DNA from: an uncultured Phycisphaerales bacterium
Lineage (GTDB): Bacteria > Planctomycetota > Phycisphaerae > Sedimentisphaerales > Anaerobacaceae
DNA length: 64,000 nt
Reading direction: 5' to 3'
Assembly (NCBI GenBank): GCA_937927975.1
Contig: CALEZT010000009.1
Location: forward strand, 80,300 to 144,299
The position numbers and the translations under genes were made by a program. Below the pieces are notes generated by a model. The model saw only the letters and a list, made by a program, of their open reading frames with translations, searched no databases and was not told where the DNA came from. This document shows, in pieces, positions 44,355 to 53,094 of this stretch; position 1 is the stretch's first letter; every line of letters starts with the position of its first letter.

Positions 44355-44370
44355 TGGCACGACGTTTGCC
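44355..44370 (+). promoter_or_regulatory. Sigma-54 (RpoN) promoter of amt-glnK
   Basis: TGGCAC-GACGT-TTGC matches the -24/-12 consensus (TGGCACRNNNNTTGCW) except the last base (C). A perfect palindrome CACGATT-C-AATCGTG lies directly upstream at 44340-44354. The spacing to the amt start is about 115 bases. Nitrogen-dependent control by an NtrC-type activator is the known theme of such promoters. Confidence 0.85.
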
Positions 44371-44484
44371 ATATAAGGGGGAGTCCGGTTTCGGGAGCCA
44401 TGGCCCGAATGTGGACTCGTGAAATTGAGAATGCGTCCGTGTGACGACGCTGGGTCGAACGATCGAGTTGGAAAGGGTAGCAAC

Positions 44485-45840
44485 GTGAGAGGCAAACGAC
44501 TGTGCAGACTGTTGATCATTTTCGCCATCCTGGCGATGTCCGTTCCGGCGTGGGCGACCGAAGCGAGCGAGCCTTCGCCCATCGACGCGGCCAAGGCCGA
44601 GATCCAGACGAACCTCAACATCGTCTGGACGCTGGTCGCGGCGTTTCTGGTGTTCTTCATGCAGGCGGGGTTCGCCATGGTGGAGACCGGGTTCACCCGG
44701 GCCAAGAACTCCGTCAACATCCTGATGAAGAACCTGTTCGATTTCTCGATCGGCACGCTCGCCTTCTTCTTCGTCGGTTTCGGCCTGATGTTTGGACAGA
44801 GCAAGGGCTGGATCGGAACGACGATGTTCGGCCTGAGCGGCGTCGAGCCCGGCAGCGGCGACTGGAACTGGACGTTCCTGATCTTCCAGACGGTGTTCGC
44901 GGCCACCGCGGCCACGATCGTCTCGGGCGCGATGGCCGAGCGGACGAAGTTCACGTCGTACCTGGTCTACAGCTTCTTCATCACGCTGTTCATCTACCCG
45001 GTCGCGGGGTCCTGGGTGTGGAACAGCCTCGCGGCCCAGGGCGGCAGCGGATGGCTCGAGAAGCTCGGCTTCCATGACTTCGCGGGCTCGACCGTCGTGC
45101 ACTCGGTCGGCGGATGGCTGGCGCTGGCCGGCGCGATCATTCTCGGTCCGCGTCTGGGCAAGTACGGTCCGGACAAGAAACCCCGCGCGATCCCCGGCCA
45201 CAACATCCCGCTGGCGTCGCTGGGCGTGTTCATCCTGTGGTTCGGCTGGTTCGGCTTCAACCCCGGCAGCACCACCTCCGGCGTGGGCCTGGCGGGCTAC
45301 ATCGCGGTGACGACGAATCTGGCGGCGGCGGCCGGAGCGGTCACGGCGCTGATCACCTCGTGGATCGTGGTCAAGAAACCCGACGTATCGATGGCCCTCA
45401 ACGGCGTTCTCGCCGGCCTCGTGGCGATCACGGCGCCCTGCGACGGGGTCTCCCCGATCGGCGCGGTGATCATTGGAGGCTTCGGCGGCGTGCTGGTGGT
45501 CCTGAGCGTGCTGTTCCTCGACTACGTGCTGAAGATCGACGACCCGGTCGGCGCGGTCAGCGTGCACTGCGTCTGCGGCATCTGGGGCACGATCTCCTGG
45601 GGCCTGTTCAGCACCAGCAGCGGCCTGTTCTACGGGCACGGCTTCAAGCAACTGGGCGTGCAGCTTGTCGGAGCCGGCGCCGTGGCGGCATGGGCGTTCG
45701 GGCTCGGGCTGGCCCTGTTCTTCATCCTGAGCAAGACCATCGGACTACGCGTCACCGCGGAGGAAGAACTCAAGGGCCTGGATATCGGCGAACACGGCAA
45801 CGAGGCGTACTCGGGCTTCCAGGTCTTCACCACCGCGTAA
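44485..45840 (+). CDS. amt: Ammonium transporter (Amt/MEP/Rh family)
   Basis: 451 residues with a signal-like N-terminus (CRLLIIFAILAMSVPAWA) that may be removed, then about eleven membrane spans. The pore residues are present: Asp-His in LGFHDFAGSTVVHSVGGWLA, and the second twin His in GAVSVHCVCGIWG. The start is a GTG 7 bases after AAGGG; earlier in-frame ATG codons have no ribosome site. Amt trimers move ammonium into the cell and are blocked by GlnK when nitrogen is plentiful. glnK follows 57 bases downstream, and the pair is led by a sigma-54 promoter. Confidence 0.96.
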   Translation: MRGKRLCRLLIIFAILAMSVPAWATEASEPSPIDAAKAEIQTNLNIVWTLVAAFLVFFMQAGFAMVETGFTRAKNSVNILMKNLFDFSIGTLAFFFVGFGLMFGQSKGWIGTTMFGLSGVEPGSGDWNWTFLIFQTVFAATAATIVSGAMAERTKFTSYLVYSFFITLFIYPVAGSWVWNSLAAQGGSGWLEKLGFHDFAGSTVVHSVGGWLALAGAIILGPRLGKYGPDKKPRAIPGHNIPLASLGVFILWFGWFGFNPGSTTSGVGLAGYIAVTTNLAAAAGAVTALITSWIVVKKPDVSMALNGVLAGLVAITAPCDGVSPIGAVIIGGFGGVLVVLSVLFLDYVLKIDDPVGAVSVHCVCGIWGTISWGLFSTSSGLFYGHGFKQLGVQLVGAGAVAAWAFGLGLALFFILSKTIGLRVTAEEELKGLDIGEHGNEAYSGFQVFTTA

Positions 45841-45897
45841 GGGTCGGCAACCGATTGAACCATCGCGGGCCCCAAGGCCCGATTCAGGAGAACAGGC

Positions 45898-46239
45898 ATG
45901 AAACTGATCATCGCATACATTCAACCGCACAAGCTCAACGACGTGAAACAAGCGTTGTACAAAGCCGAAGTCTACAAAATGTCCGTGACGAATTCGCTGG
46001 GTTGCGGACAGCAGAAGGGATACCACGAGTCGTATCGCGGCGTGCCGATGGAGGTGAACCTGCTTCGCAAGGTGCGTCTGGAGATCGCGGTCAACGAGAA
46101 CTTCGTGGACCCGACGGTCAAGGCGATCATCGAGGGCGCCCGCACCGGCCAGATCGGAGACGGCAAAATCTTCGTCCTGGATCTTCCCGAGTGCATCCGC
46201 ATCCGCACGGGAGAACGCGGCAATGCAGCCATAGGATAA
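45898..46239 (+). CDS. glnK: PII nitrogen regulatory protein (GlnK/GlnB family)
   Basis: 113 residues, the normal length. [20 protein letters not shown] is the first strand-helix unit. The T-loop reads [21 protein letters not shown]. Aligned with E. coli GlnB the residue at Tyr51 is Met, so the canonical uridylylation site is missing, although Tyr46 is kept. The C-terminal [18 protein letters not shown]-loop for ATP/ADP is intact. PII proteins sense ATP/ADP and 2-oxoglutarate and here should gate the adjacent ammonium transporter. A strong terminator follows. Confidence 0.95.
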   Translation: MKLIIAYIQPHKLNDVKQALYKAEVYKMSVTNSLGCGQQKGYHESYRGVPMEVNLLRKVRLEIAVNENFVDPTVKAIIEGARTGQIGDGKIFVLDLPECIRIRTGERGNAAIG

Positions 46240-46297
46240 CGTGATGCGTCGCTACCTGTAGACCATCATTTCTGTGCCCTTCTTCGGGCCAGAAGCC

Positions 46298-46328
46298 GGG
46301 CCCTGTCGCCATCGACAGGGCCCCTTTT
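46298..46328 (+). terminator. Intrinsic terminator after amt-glnK
   Basis: GGGCCCTGTCG and CGACAGGGCCC form a perfect 11-bp stem with a 4-base loop, followed by CTTTTC. It lies 59 bases after the glnK stop and may also stop the convergent gene. Confidence 0.88.
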
Positions 46329-46331
46329 CAT

Positions 46332-47324
46332 TCAGCGATCCGCGGCGACCGCGGCGATACGCAGGTCGCGGATCTGGACCGCAGCGTCGAACGCGCCGGG
46401 GATCTCCCAGCCGAGATTCATGTTGGCCACTGCGTAGCGATGCGGGTCGGCATCCTTGAGGTAGCCCCGCTTCACCGCCTCCTGCACGCCGCTGCGAATG
46501 AACGGCAGCAGGTCCACGTCGAGCGAGAGCCACTGACCTGTCTTCATCGACGTCACGCCCACCGCCCTGCCGTCGACGGTGTAGATGAACTTGCCTGTGG
46601 CGTCGTCCTTGCCGACGTCCCTGGCCATATACTCCGGCGGCACGTCGCAGCGGTTGTCGAAGAACGGCACGCCAAACCAGTAGAAGTTGCCGTGGTCGGG
46701 CGAGTCCGGGCTGATGTTCTTCACGATGAAGAACATCTGAAACTGGGCGGCGTGAAGGCCTGGATCGTACTGGTCCGCAGGCATCCGGCTCTCGCATCTC
46801 AGAAGCCTCAGATCGAGCGAGAAGCGGATCTCGGCCAATTCGTCGAGCGGGCGGATCACGACCGCGTCCTGTTCGATCAGCAGATGCGGCCAGCCTTCGC
46901 CGGAGCGTCTGGCCTTGTCACCATACTCAGCGCCGCCCCGCACCTCCAGGATCAAATCCCGATTCGGCGAGTTCGGCCCGCCGACGAGGACCCTCTTGCC
47001 TTCGTTTTCGTAGAGCAAGTCCCCGTCGGTCCCCCGCACGCATGGCGTGGAGCCCAAGCTGTACTTCGTGGCCCACTGGCACAGTCGCCAGGCCGGGACG
47101 TTGTTCGCGTCCCCCAGGTCCAAAACCGCCTCGACGGCGCGGCCCTTCGAGGAGTCGGCGTAGCTGAGCAGGAAGCCCTGCCGGAACTGCGGATCGGCAA
47201 AGAGGTCTTGCGTTGCCGGCTGTCCCGCCCGGATCGGCGCGCAATTCGCGAGAGCCGCCAGAATCACGAGAGTCCGTCCAATAGACGTCACGGCCGAGAA
47301 TCGGGCGAACCCCGGGTCGATCAC
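46332..47324 (-). CDS. Secreted protein of unknown function
   Basis: 330 residues from a GTG that overlaps the stop of the upstream lipoprotein gene (GTGA), with purine-rich GGAGAAGAAG before it. A signal peptide lies at about 10-35 (GRTLVILAALANCAPIRAG). The body is beta-rich with many aromatic residues, for example FQMFFIVKNISPDSPDHG and FYWFGVPFFDNRCD. It resembles jelly-roll carbohydrate-binding or lyase folds, but no family was recognised and no catalytic triad is apparent. Translational coupling to the lipoprotein suggests a shared extracellular job. Confidence 0.8.
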   Translation of the reverse strand: MIDPGFARFSAVTSIGRTLVILAALANCAPIRAGQPATQDLFADPQFRQGFLLSYADSSKGRAVEAVLDLGDANNVPAWRLCQWATKYSLGSTPCVRGTDGDLLYENEGKRVLVGGPNSPNRDLILEVRGGAEYGDKARRSGEGWPHLLIEQDAVVIRPLDELAEIRFSLDLRLLRCESRMPADQYDPGLHAAQFQMFFIVKNISPDSPDHGNFYWFGVPFFDNRCDVPPEYMARDVGKDDATGKFIYTVDGRAVGVTSMKTGQWLSLDVDLLPFIRSGVQEAVKRGYLKDADPHRYAVANMNLGWEIPGAFDAAVQIRDLRIAAVAADR

Positions 47325-47746
47325 TTCTTCTTCTCCGCGGTGAATGTCCCGGTGGCCCCCCTGCCCACCTTGGTCCACCGGCCGTCCACGATCTTCAGAA
47401 CCCCCTTCTCCTTTGTGAGGGTCCCTTCCCAGTTCTGCACGCCGTACTGCCCATTCCGCGTGAGCTTGATGTGGTTGTCCGTGACGACGACGTCCTCGAT
47501 CTTGTCACCGTAGGTTCCCTCGACGAGATCGTCCAGCGTGCCAGAGCATTTGTCGCCGTCCCTCTTGAGCACGAACTCCCCGCCATAGGGACCCTGGGAC
47601 CAGGACCATCGGCCCTCCACATCGGAGGCCGTGTACGAAGCGCCGGCCTTGCCCGACGGCTGCGTCGCGCATCCCGCAAGAAGGGCGACCAGTCCGAATG
47701 TCACTACGAGGCCCCAGCGTCTGGACATCACGCGATTTGCACTCAT
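47321..47746 (-). CDS. Small lipoprotein coupled to the downstream secreted protein
   Basis: 141 residues. SRRWGLVVTFGLVALLAGCATQ ends in a lipobox (LAGC), so the product is membrane-anchored. The mature part is a compact beta-sheet with GRWSWSQGPYGGEFVL and GDKCSGTLDD. It resembles small lipocalin-like or DUF-type extracellular domains; I do not recognise it. GGAGAG lies 8 bases before the ATG. Its stop overlaps the GTG start of the next gene (46332-47324), so the two are translationally coupled. Confidence 0.82.
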   Translation of the reverse strand: MSANRVMSRRWGLVVTFGLVALLAGCATQPSGKAGASYTASDVEGRWSWSQGPYGGEFVLKRDGDKCSGTLDDLVEGTYGDKIEDVVVTDNHIKLTRNGQYGVQNWEGTLTKEKGVLKIVDGRWTKVGRGATGTFTAEKKK

Positions 47747-48255
47747 GAATCGTCTCTCCTAATCATGGACCGCCAACCATTATCTCCCAACTCGCACTTT
47801 CGCGATTCAGATTGAGGGCCCCGCTGTCTCGGTCGAAGCCGCTCGCCCCGATCGCACACGCGTATTGTAGTACTCCGGCGAAGGGAGTGCAAAGGCAAAA
47901 ACAAGGTTCTTCACGGAATTGCGGGGACGAACGATCGCGGATTCCGACGCTTCGCGTCGGGAGTCTTCCGCTTTGGGCCACCAGCACAAAGGGGGCGTTG
48001 CACGCACCTGGGTCGGCTCCCGTCCCGCAAGCGAACGTCTCGTTCGCGCACCCTAATGAGTTCTGACGAGCAAGATCGGCAATCGAACCGTGTGGCACCC
48101 CCGCCCTCGGGGGTGATCCCATCGCTCCCAGCCGGGGGCGGCTGGGCTACATTCCTGTCGGCTGAAGGAACTCCGTACCAAGTGCGCGAAGCCAAAACAG
48201 TGGGACACGCTACCGAACTTGTCTGTCAGAACTCATCAGGAGACTTCCGCCAGTT
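47747..48255. other. Gap with hairpins and a MITE-like element
   Basis: 509 bases. Apart from the element at 48053-48239 it contains perfect short stems such as CCGACGC-TTC-GCGTCGG near 47957 and GCGAACG-TCT-CGTTCGC near 48031. No protein-coding frame is convincing. Confidence 0.45.
48053..48239. mobile_element. MITE-like element with 22-bp imperfect inverted repeats
   Basis: The ends, 48053-48074 and 48218-48239, are reverse complements over 19 of 22 bases (core TGAGTTCTGAC/GTCAGAACTCA). The 143 bases between contain two further perfect stems (CACCCCCG-CCCT-CGGGGGTG and CAGCC-GGGGGC-GGCTG). No open frame of meaning and no transposase are inside. It behaves as a small non-autonomous element or structured repeat. 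Confidence 0.6.
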
Positions 48256-48489
48256 TCACTCCCCTTTTCCGAACTTGCGTTCAATCGCCGAATCGACGTA
48301 CGTCCTGGCCCATCGCATCCACAGGAGGATGGCAGAATACGCGGCCGCCAGCGCCAACGCCAGACACAGGAAGAACTCAAGGGAGATCTTCAATGACGGG
48401 GTCACGCTCATCACAAGCAGAATCAGCGAACCGAGCGTTCCCATACTCGCCGCCACGACTGCCTCCGTTGCCCGTTTCAGACTATCCAT
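48256..48489 (-). CDS. Small two-span membrane protein
   Basis: 77 residues with two hydrophobic stretches (LGSLILLVMSVTPSLKIS and FFLCLALALAAAYSAILLW). The ribosome site GGAGGTGAT is nearly a perfect anti-Shine-Dalgarno match before the ATG, arguing strongly for translation. It lies 59 bases after the GH78 stop on the same strand and may be the last gene of that unit. No recognised family. Confidence 0.8.
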   Translation of the reverse strand: MDSLKRATEAVVAASMGTLGSLILLVMSVTPSLKISLEFFLCLALALAAAYSAILLWMRWARTYVDSAIERKFGKGE

Positions 48490-48548
48490 TCCGTATCACC
48501 TCCGCAGACGGGTTCTCCGATCGCATCATGGCCACGCCAGCCAACGTA

Positions 48549-51371
48549 CTACAGCTTTCGTTGCAGGGACACCGCGGATTGGAACTCGTACGCGCCGGGC
48601 TGGACTTCGAGCGTCACATGGCTCGACTGGCTCTCGATGACCTTGACACCTTTGGCGTTCGCCAGTGGCCGGCCGCTTTCGGCGATCGTCTTGGCGTCCG
48701 TTGTCGGCAGGATCACCGTGGCCGTCGTGTTCGGCGGGATCGTGACGTTCCACGTCAGCACGCCTGCGTCGTCGATCTTCCAGTTGCTCACGATCCGGCC
48801 GTAGAGGCTGTCGTGGTTGGCCTTGACCCACGTCAGAGACGGGTCGTCCACGATGCCCGGCTTGAGGACGAATCGCTGGAAGCCGGGCGAACGCAGATCG
48901 CTCCGGATGCCCGCCAGGCCCTCGATGAACCACGTTCCGATGTAGAGGTACGAGCTGTGGCACAGGGAGTTGTCCATGTCCCAGGATTCGTAGATCGCGG
49001 TCGCGCCGGTGCGGAGCATGTCGCCCCAGCCGGGATAGGTGGTCTTGTTTGCCATCGTGTAGATGAGGTCCTGACGGTCGAGGGCCAGAAGCGTCTTGAA
49101 CAGGAAGGCGCCGCCCGTGATGCCGGCGTGGATGTGCCCCTTGCGGCGGATCAGAATCTCCTCTTCGAGACGTCTCTCGATAAACGGGCGGACGTCCTGC
49201 GGCGGCAAGTCCACGAGCAGCGCGAGCGCCAGGTAGGCCTGAAAGCCGTTGACATAGCTGTTGACGCCGGGGATGAAGAACTCGCGGTGCACGGCCCTGC
49301 GGACCTCATCGGCGCGGTCGGCGTACTTCTTGGCGTCCTCTGCCTTGCCAAGGATCCGCGCGATGTCCGCGGCGGTCTGCAGGTTGAAGATCCAGTAACA
49401 GTTGTTGAAGAACAGGGTCTCGCGCGTGTCGCCATTGACGCCTTTGGCGCCGGGCCAGAGCCAGTCGCCGAGGAAGTCCCACTCGCCGCCCCAGCGCTGG
49501 AGCATGTCGTTCTTGGCCTTGGTTTCGAGGAAGGCCAGCCACCGCTGGATCGTGGGGAAGTTCTCTTCGAGGATTCGGGTGTCGCCGTAGCGTTCGTAGA
49601 TCTCCCAGGGCAACGTGACGCAGAAACCGCTCCAGCCGGGACCGCCGCCGCCCCAGTAGGTGGGCGCGGTGTAGGGCAGGTTGCCCGCTTCGACGGTGTC
49701 TTTGACCGCGGCTTTCTCCGCGGTGCCCCAGGCTGCGCTGCCGCCCTGGACGTCGCGCCAGTCCTGGCTCCACTTCGTGTAGAAGGCGCCCAGGCTGTAG
49801 TTGTTCAGGCCGCACTCGGTGGTCGCGTGGGCGTCGCCGCCGTAGCCCATGCGCTCGCGATGGGCGCAGTCGACGACGTAGCCGCCCAGGCTGAGGTCCT
49901 CGAAGGTCCAGAGCGTCGCGTTGCGGATTCGATTGAGCAGCATGTTCGAGCACTCGAACTCAGCGGCGCGAGCGAAGTCCGTCCGGACGAGCTGGCAGCG
50001 GATGTCGCTGAGCTGCGGCTTGTACTTGAGCCCTTCGATCGTCACCCACCGTCCGGTGAAGTAGTTGAAGCGGTTCTCGAACGTGCCCTTTCCCTGCGGT
50101 CCGATGACGTATCGGCTGAAGATCCGGTGGGTCATGTCGGAGTTCGGGCGTTCGGAGAACTTGAATTCGATCTGGTCGCCGGGCTTGCCGCGAACGTCGG
50201 CCTGGAGCCAGCCAGTGACGTTGACGCCCAGATCGACGCGGTACACGCCGGGCCTGGTCTCCTCGACCGCCACCGGCTTGACCTCCTGGATCCTGCGGTT
50301 GGGCTCGATCATCTCGGCCGAGACCGCCAGATTCGGCGAGTAGACCGTCGCGGGTTTCCAGCCGGAGTCGTCGAGATTCGCCTCGCACCAGTTGGGGAGT
50401 TCCTTGTTCGCATCGTACCGCTCGCCGCCGAAGTGCATGAAATCCCAGACGCCCAGCAGCGTGTTGGGACTCGGGTGCGTGCGCCAGGTGTCGTCGGTGG
50501 CGATCGTCACCGCGTCGTCGCCGGGCAGGCGGATATCGGCCTGGGCCAGCACGATCGGCGTCTGAGGCCTGTCGTCGGTCTTGTACGGCGGGAAGATCGA
50601 CCAGGAGACGCCCAGCCAGAGCCCGATGACATTCCTGCCTCCTCTGAGCTGATCGGCGATTTCGTAGGCGACGTACCGCGCCCGCTTGCGATGATTGGCC
50701 ACCGCCGGAGCCAGGACCGAATCGCCGATTCGCTTGCCGTTGACGTACACCTCGTGATAGCCCACCGACGCCACGTAGATGGTCGCCCGCTCGGGCCTGG
50801 CCTTGAGTTCGAAGGTCTTTCGCAGCCACGGATCGGGCACCTTGTTGTCCGGCGGCGGCCAGCCCCCTTCCCGCTTGAAGACCTGGTCGCAGCCGATCCA
50901 TTTGGCGGACCAGTCGGACGGCTCCAGCAGACCCATCGTCCACCGCGCCGGCGTGCTCCACGCGGACTCGGCGCCGTTCTCGTCCTTGACCCTCACCCTC
51001 CAGAAGCACCGGTCCCCGGAGATCAGAGGCTTGCCGGCGTAAACGACGTGGGCGGATCGGTCGGAAGCGACCATGCCGGAATCCCACAGATCGGGTATGC
51101 CCTGCTCCAGCAGCGCGCGCGTGCTGGCCACATGGATCTGGCAGGCCGTCTGCTTCTGCCCTCGCGAAGCCGAATCCAAAGCCTCCAGTCTCCAACTCAG
51201 ACGCGGCTGGCGAACGTCGATCCCGAGAGGATCGGCCAGGTATTCGCATCGCGGATCGGCGACCTTCACAGAGCAAGGCGCCCCCGTGGCAACCGCCGCG
51301 CCGCCCAGAGCCAGACAGACCGCAAGAAGCAGCAAACGCCGCACGGACGAAGCGAAATGGAACGAGAACAT
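48549..51371 (-). CDS. Secreted GH78 alpha-L-rhamnosidase
   Basis: 940 residues with a signal peptide (LLLLAVCLALGGAAVATG). The N-terminal domain has the family opening EYLADPLGIDVRQPRLSWRL; Ig-like and beta domains follow, then an (alpha/alpha)6 barrel. The likely general acid is the Glu in HRERMGYGGDAHATTE (~507); the general base region is YESWDMDNSLCHSSY (~795). GH78 enzymes release L-rhamnose from polysaccharides and glycosides. Upstream on the same strand are an SSS symporter and its small partner, so the cluster probably takes up what the enzyme releases. GGGAGG lies 5 bases before the ATG. Confidence 0.94.
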   Translation of the reverse strand: MFSFHFASSVRRLLLLAVCLALGGAAVATGAPCSVKVADPRCEYLADPLGIDVRQPRLSWRLEALDSASRGQKQTACQIHVASTRALLEQGIPDLWDSGMVASDRSAHVVYAGKPLISGDRCFWRVRVKDENGAESAWSTPARWTMGLLEPSDWSAKWIGCDQVFKREGGWPPPDNKVPDPWLRKTFELKARPERATIYVASVGYHEVYVNGKRIGDSVLAPAVANHRKRARYVAYEIADQLRGGRNVIGLWLGVSWSIFPPYKTDDRPQTPIVLAQADIRLPGDDAVTIATDDTWRTHPSPNTLLGVWDFMHFGGERYDANKELPNWCEANLDDSGWKPATVYSPNLAVSAEMIEPNRRIQEVKPVAVEETRPGVYRVDLGVNVTGWLQADVRGKPGDQIEFKFSERPNSDMTHRIFSRYVIGPQGKGTFENRFNYFTGRWVTIEGLKYKPQLSDIRCQLVRTDFARAAEFECSNMLLNRIRNATLWTFEDLSLGGYVVDCAHRERMGYGGDAHATTECGLNNYSLGAFYTKWSQDWRDVQGGSAAWGTAEKAAVKDTVEAGNLPYTAPTYWGGGGPGWSGFCVTLPWEIYERYGDTRILEENFPTIQRWLAFLETKAKNDMLQRWGGEWDFLGDWLWPGAKGVNGDTRETLFFNNCYWIFNLQTAADIARILGKAEDAKKYADRADEVRRAVHREFFIPGVNSYVNGFQAYLALALLVDLPPQDVRPFIERRLEEEILIRRKGHIHAGITGGAFLFKTLLALDRQDLIYTMANKTTYPGWGDMLRTGATAIYESWDMDNSLCHSSYLYIGTWFIEGLAGIRSDLRSPGFQRFVLKPGIVDDPSLTWVKANHDSLYGRIVSNWKIDDAGVLTWNVTIPPNTTATVILPTTDAKTIAESGRPLANAKGVKVIESQSSHVTLEVQPGAYEFQSAVSLQRKL

Positions 51372-51458
51372 ACGAACCTCCCTGAATCGAGTGACATTTG
51401 GATCACACGGGAGGAATTATAGTGCGGTTCAGCGTGGCACGCCAAGCCAAATGTGAGG

Positions 51459-51614
51459 TCACGGCGTGTTCTTGTCGGCCGGTTCGGCCGAAGGCGCAGA
51501 GCCCAGGCGGTCCACGCGCCAGACGGCGCGAACCAGGGCGATCGTAACCCACAAACCGCTGAGAACGACCACCGCGGTCGCCAGAATGACCGCGGGAAGC
51601 ACAAGCACGCTCAT
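51459..51614 (-). CDS. 51-residue membrane partner of the SSS symporter
   Basis: 51 residues with one clear membrane span (VLPAVILATAVVVLSGLW) and a charged tail. GGGAGG lies 8 bases before the ATG, and the ATG overlaps the symporter stop (ATGA), so translation is coupled. Small hydrophobic subunits that accompany SSS symporters are known in several families; this could be such a subunit. It is too short for similarity to prove it. Confidence 0.82.
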   Translation of the reverse strand: MSVLVLPAVILATAVVVLSGLWVTIALVRAVWRVDRLGSAPSAEPADKNTP

Positions 51615-53017
51615 CGATCCGCCCTCCCGAGATACCGTTGGATGTGATGCCCGATCAGGTAGGCCAGCAGCGAGCAGGCCAACGCCGGGACGATGGCGGG
51701 CGTCTCCACCTTGGAGACCCGTCCCTGCTGCGACGCGAGAAACACGATCCCGACGGCCGCTCCGACGATCGTGCCCACGACCATCGAGAGAAAGGCCGCC
51801 AGGGGACGCGGCTTCTTGCTCCACAGACCGATGATCAGGGCCGGCAGGATCGCCGGGGCCCAGATCCCGTAACAGACCAGCAGCCCCTTGATCACGCTCG
51901 GGACGAACACCGCCAGGCCCGAGCCGACCGCCGCGATGACGATGGTCGAATAGCGTCCCGCGGTCAGCGCCGCGCTGTCCCGTCGCAGGGTGAACCGGCG
52001 CAGGATGTCTTGGGTGAACACGACCGCCCCTGCGTTCAGCAGCGAATCCAGGCTGGACAGGATCACCGAAAGCAGCGCGACCATCATCAGGGTGTAGCCT
52101 GCGTGGTGCACCGTCGCTTTGACAAGCTTGAGCAGAATGGAATCCTCGGACGCGTCGGCGGCGACCAGCGGCCTGGCGACGATGCCGATCGCGATCATCA
52201 CCGCGAACCAGACGATGGCGAAGCCCCCCGCCAGGACGAAGCTGGCGCGGGAGACTTTCGTCGTCCTGGACGCCAGGGCCAGGTTCGCGTAAGGCGGGAT
52301 CAGCGTTTCGCCCAGCAGAAAGGCGATGACGAAGGTGATGATCTCCAGGGGCGTTGCGGTCTGGAACCCGTGGGTGGTCGCCGCGACCGCTTCCCGGGCG
52401 AACGAAGCGGCGCCGCCCTTGAAGTGGAACAGCAGCACGTACAGCAGGATTCCGGCGAAGAGGAACGCGTGCAGCGCGAAGTGGTACGCATCGGTGATCA
52501 CGCTCGCTCGCAGGCCGCCGAAGGTGGTGTAAGACGTCGTCACGACCGCCACGACCGCGACAGCGACCCATTTCTCCAGGCCGAGCATGTTCTCCAGGAC
52601 GCGGGCACCGGCGCTGATCATGACCGAGGCGAACAGCGTGCACAGCAGGACCGAGATGATCCCTGCGGCCAGTTGGCACCGCGAGTCATACTTCTGGCCG
52701 ATCGCATCGCCCAGGGTATAGCAGCCTTTGAGTTCCCGCAGTCTCGGCGCGATGAGCAGACCAACGAGGATATTCTGGACCGCGTAGGCGACCCCGATGA
52801 ACAGGAAGAGGAAGCCGCTGTTGTATCCCCGACCGACGAAGCCGATGGAAAAGCCCGGACCGACATAGGTCGCGCAGAGACTGCCGAAAACCAGGGCCAG
52901 GGGAAGGGATCGTTTCGCGATGGAGAAGTCTTCGTACTCGCGGGCGGTGCGTGCGCGCGCAGCGACCAGAATCAGAAGAACCACATATCCGACAACGAGC
53001 ACCGTCGAAAGAACCAC
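51611..53017 (-). CDS. Sodium:solute symporter (SSS family)
   Basis: 468 residues with about twelve to thirteen membrane spans; GTG start with AAGG 8 bases upstream. Family features include ATYVGPGFSIGFVGRGYNSG near the first spans, GGLRASVITDAYHF (the conserved G-G-x-x-A-V/S-x-x-T-D region), and LLSVILSSLDSLLNAGAVVF with the Ser/Asp sodium-site region. The solute is unknown, but the neighbouring rhamnosidase suggests a sugar or a sugar product. It sits downstream of the editing-domain protein, separated by a hairpin repeat. Confidence 0.93.
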   Translation of the reverse strand: MVLSTVLVVGYVVLLILVAARARTAREYEDFSIAKRSLPLALVFGSLCATYVGPGFSIGFVGRGYNSGFLFLFIGVAYAVQNILVGLLIAPRLRELKGCYTLGDAIGQKYDSRCQLAAGIISVLLCTLFASVMISAGARVLENMLGLEKWVAVAVVAVVTTSYTTFGGLRASVITDAYHFALHAFLFAGILLYVLLFHFKGGAASFAREAVAATTHGFQTATPLEIITFVIAFLLGETLIPPYANLALASRTTKVSRASFVLAGGFAIVWFAVMIAIGIVARPLVAADASEDSILLKLVKATVHHAGYTLMMVALLSVILSSLDSLLNAGAVVFTQDILRRFTLRRDSAALTAGRYSTIVIAAVGSGLAVFVPSVIKGLLVCYGIWAPAILPALIIGLWSKKPRPLAAFLSMVVGTIVGAAVGIVFLASQQGRVSKVETPAIVPALACSLLAYLIGHHIQRYLGRADR

Positions 53018-53047
53018 CGGAACAACCTTAGAGAAATTTCAGGTTTC

Positions 53048-53094
53048 AAGTTTGAAGTCTGAAGTCAAAGCATACCTCTTCACACTTCAAACTT
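53048..53094. repeat. 17-bp hairpin repeat in the gap before the symporter
   Basis: AAGTTTGAAGTCTGAAG (53048-53064) and CTTCACACTTCAAACTT (53078-53094) pair with one mismatch around a 13-base loop. The whole 90-base gap is made of GAAGTTTGAAG-like words. It may end the sigma operon transcript. Confidence 0.6.

Larger units (their letters stand above)
43809..44484. other. Gene-poor region with element debris and the amt promoter
   Basis: 676 bases containing a perfect inverted-repeat element (43918-44005), the tail of a broken gene (43991-44146), a second inverted repeat (44221-44264) and the sigma-54 promoter (44355-44370). These are described separately. Confidence 0.7.

Noticed and set aside
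48219..51422. A 1067-codon plus-strand open frame
   Set aside because: Antisense to the GH78 rhamnosidase, whose family motifs and ribosome site are clear.
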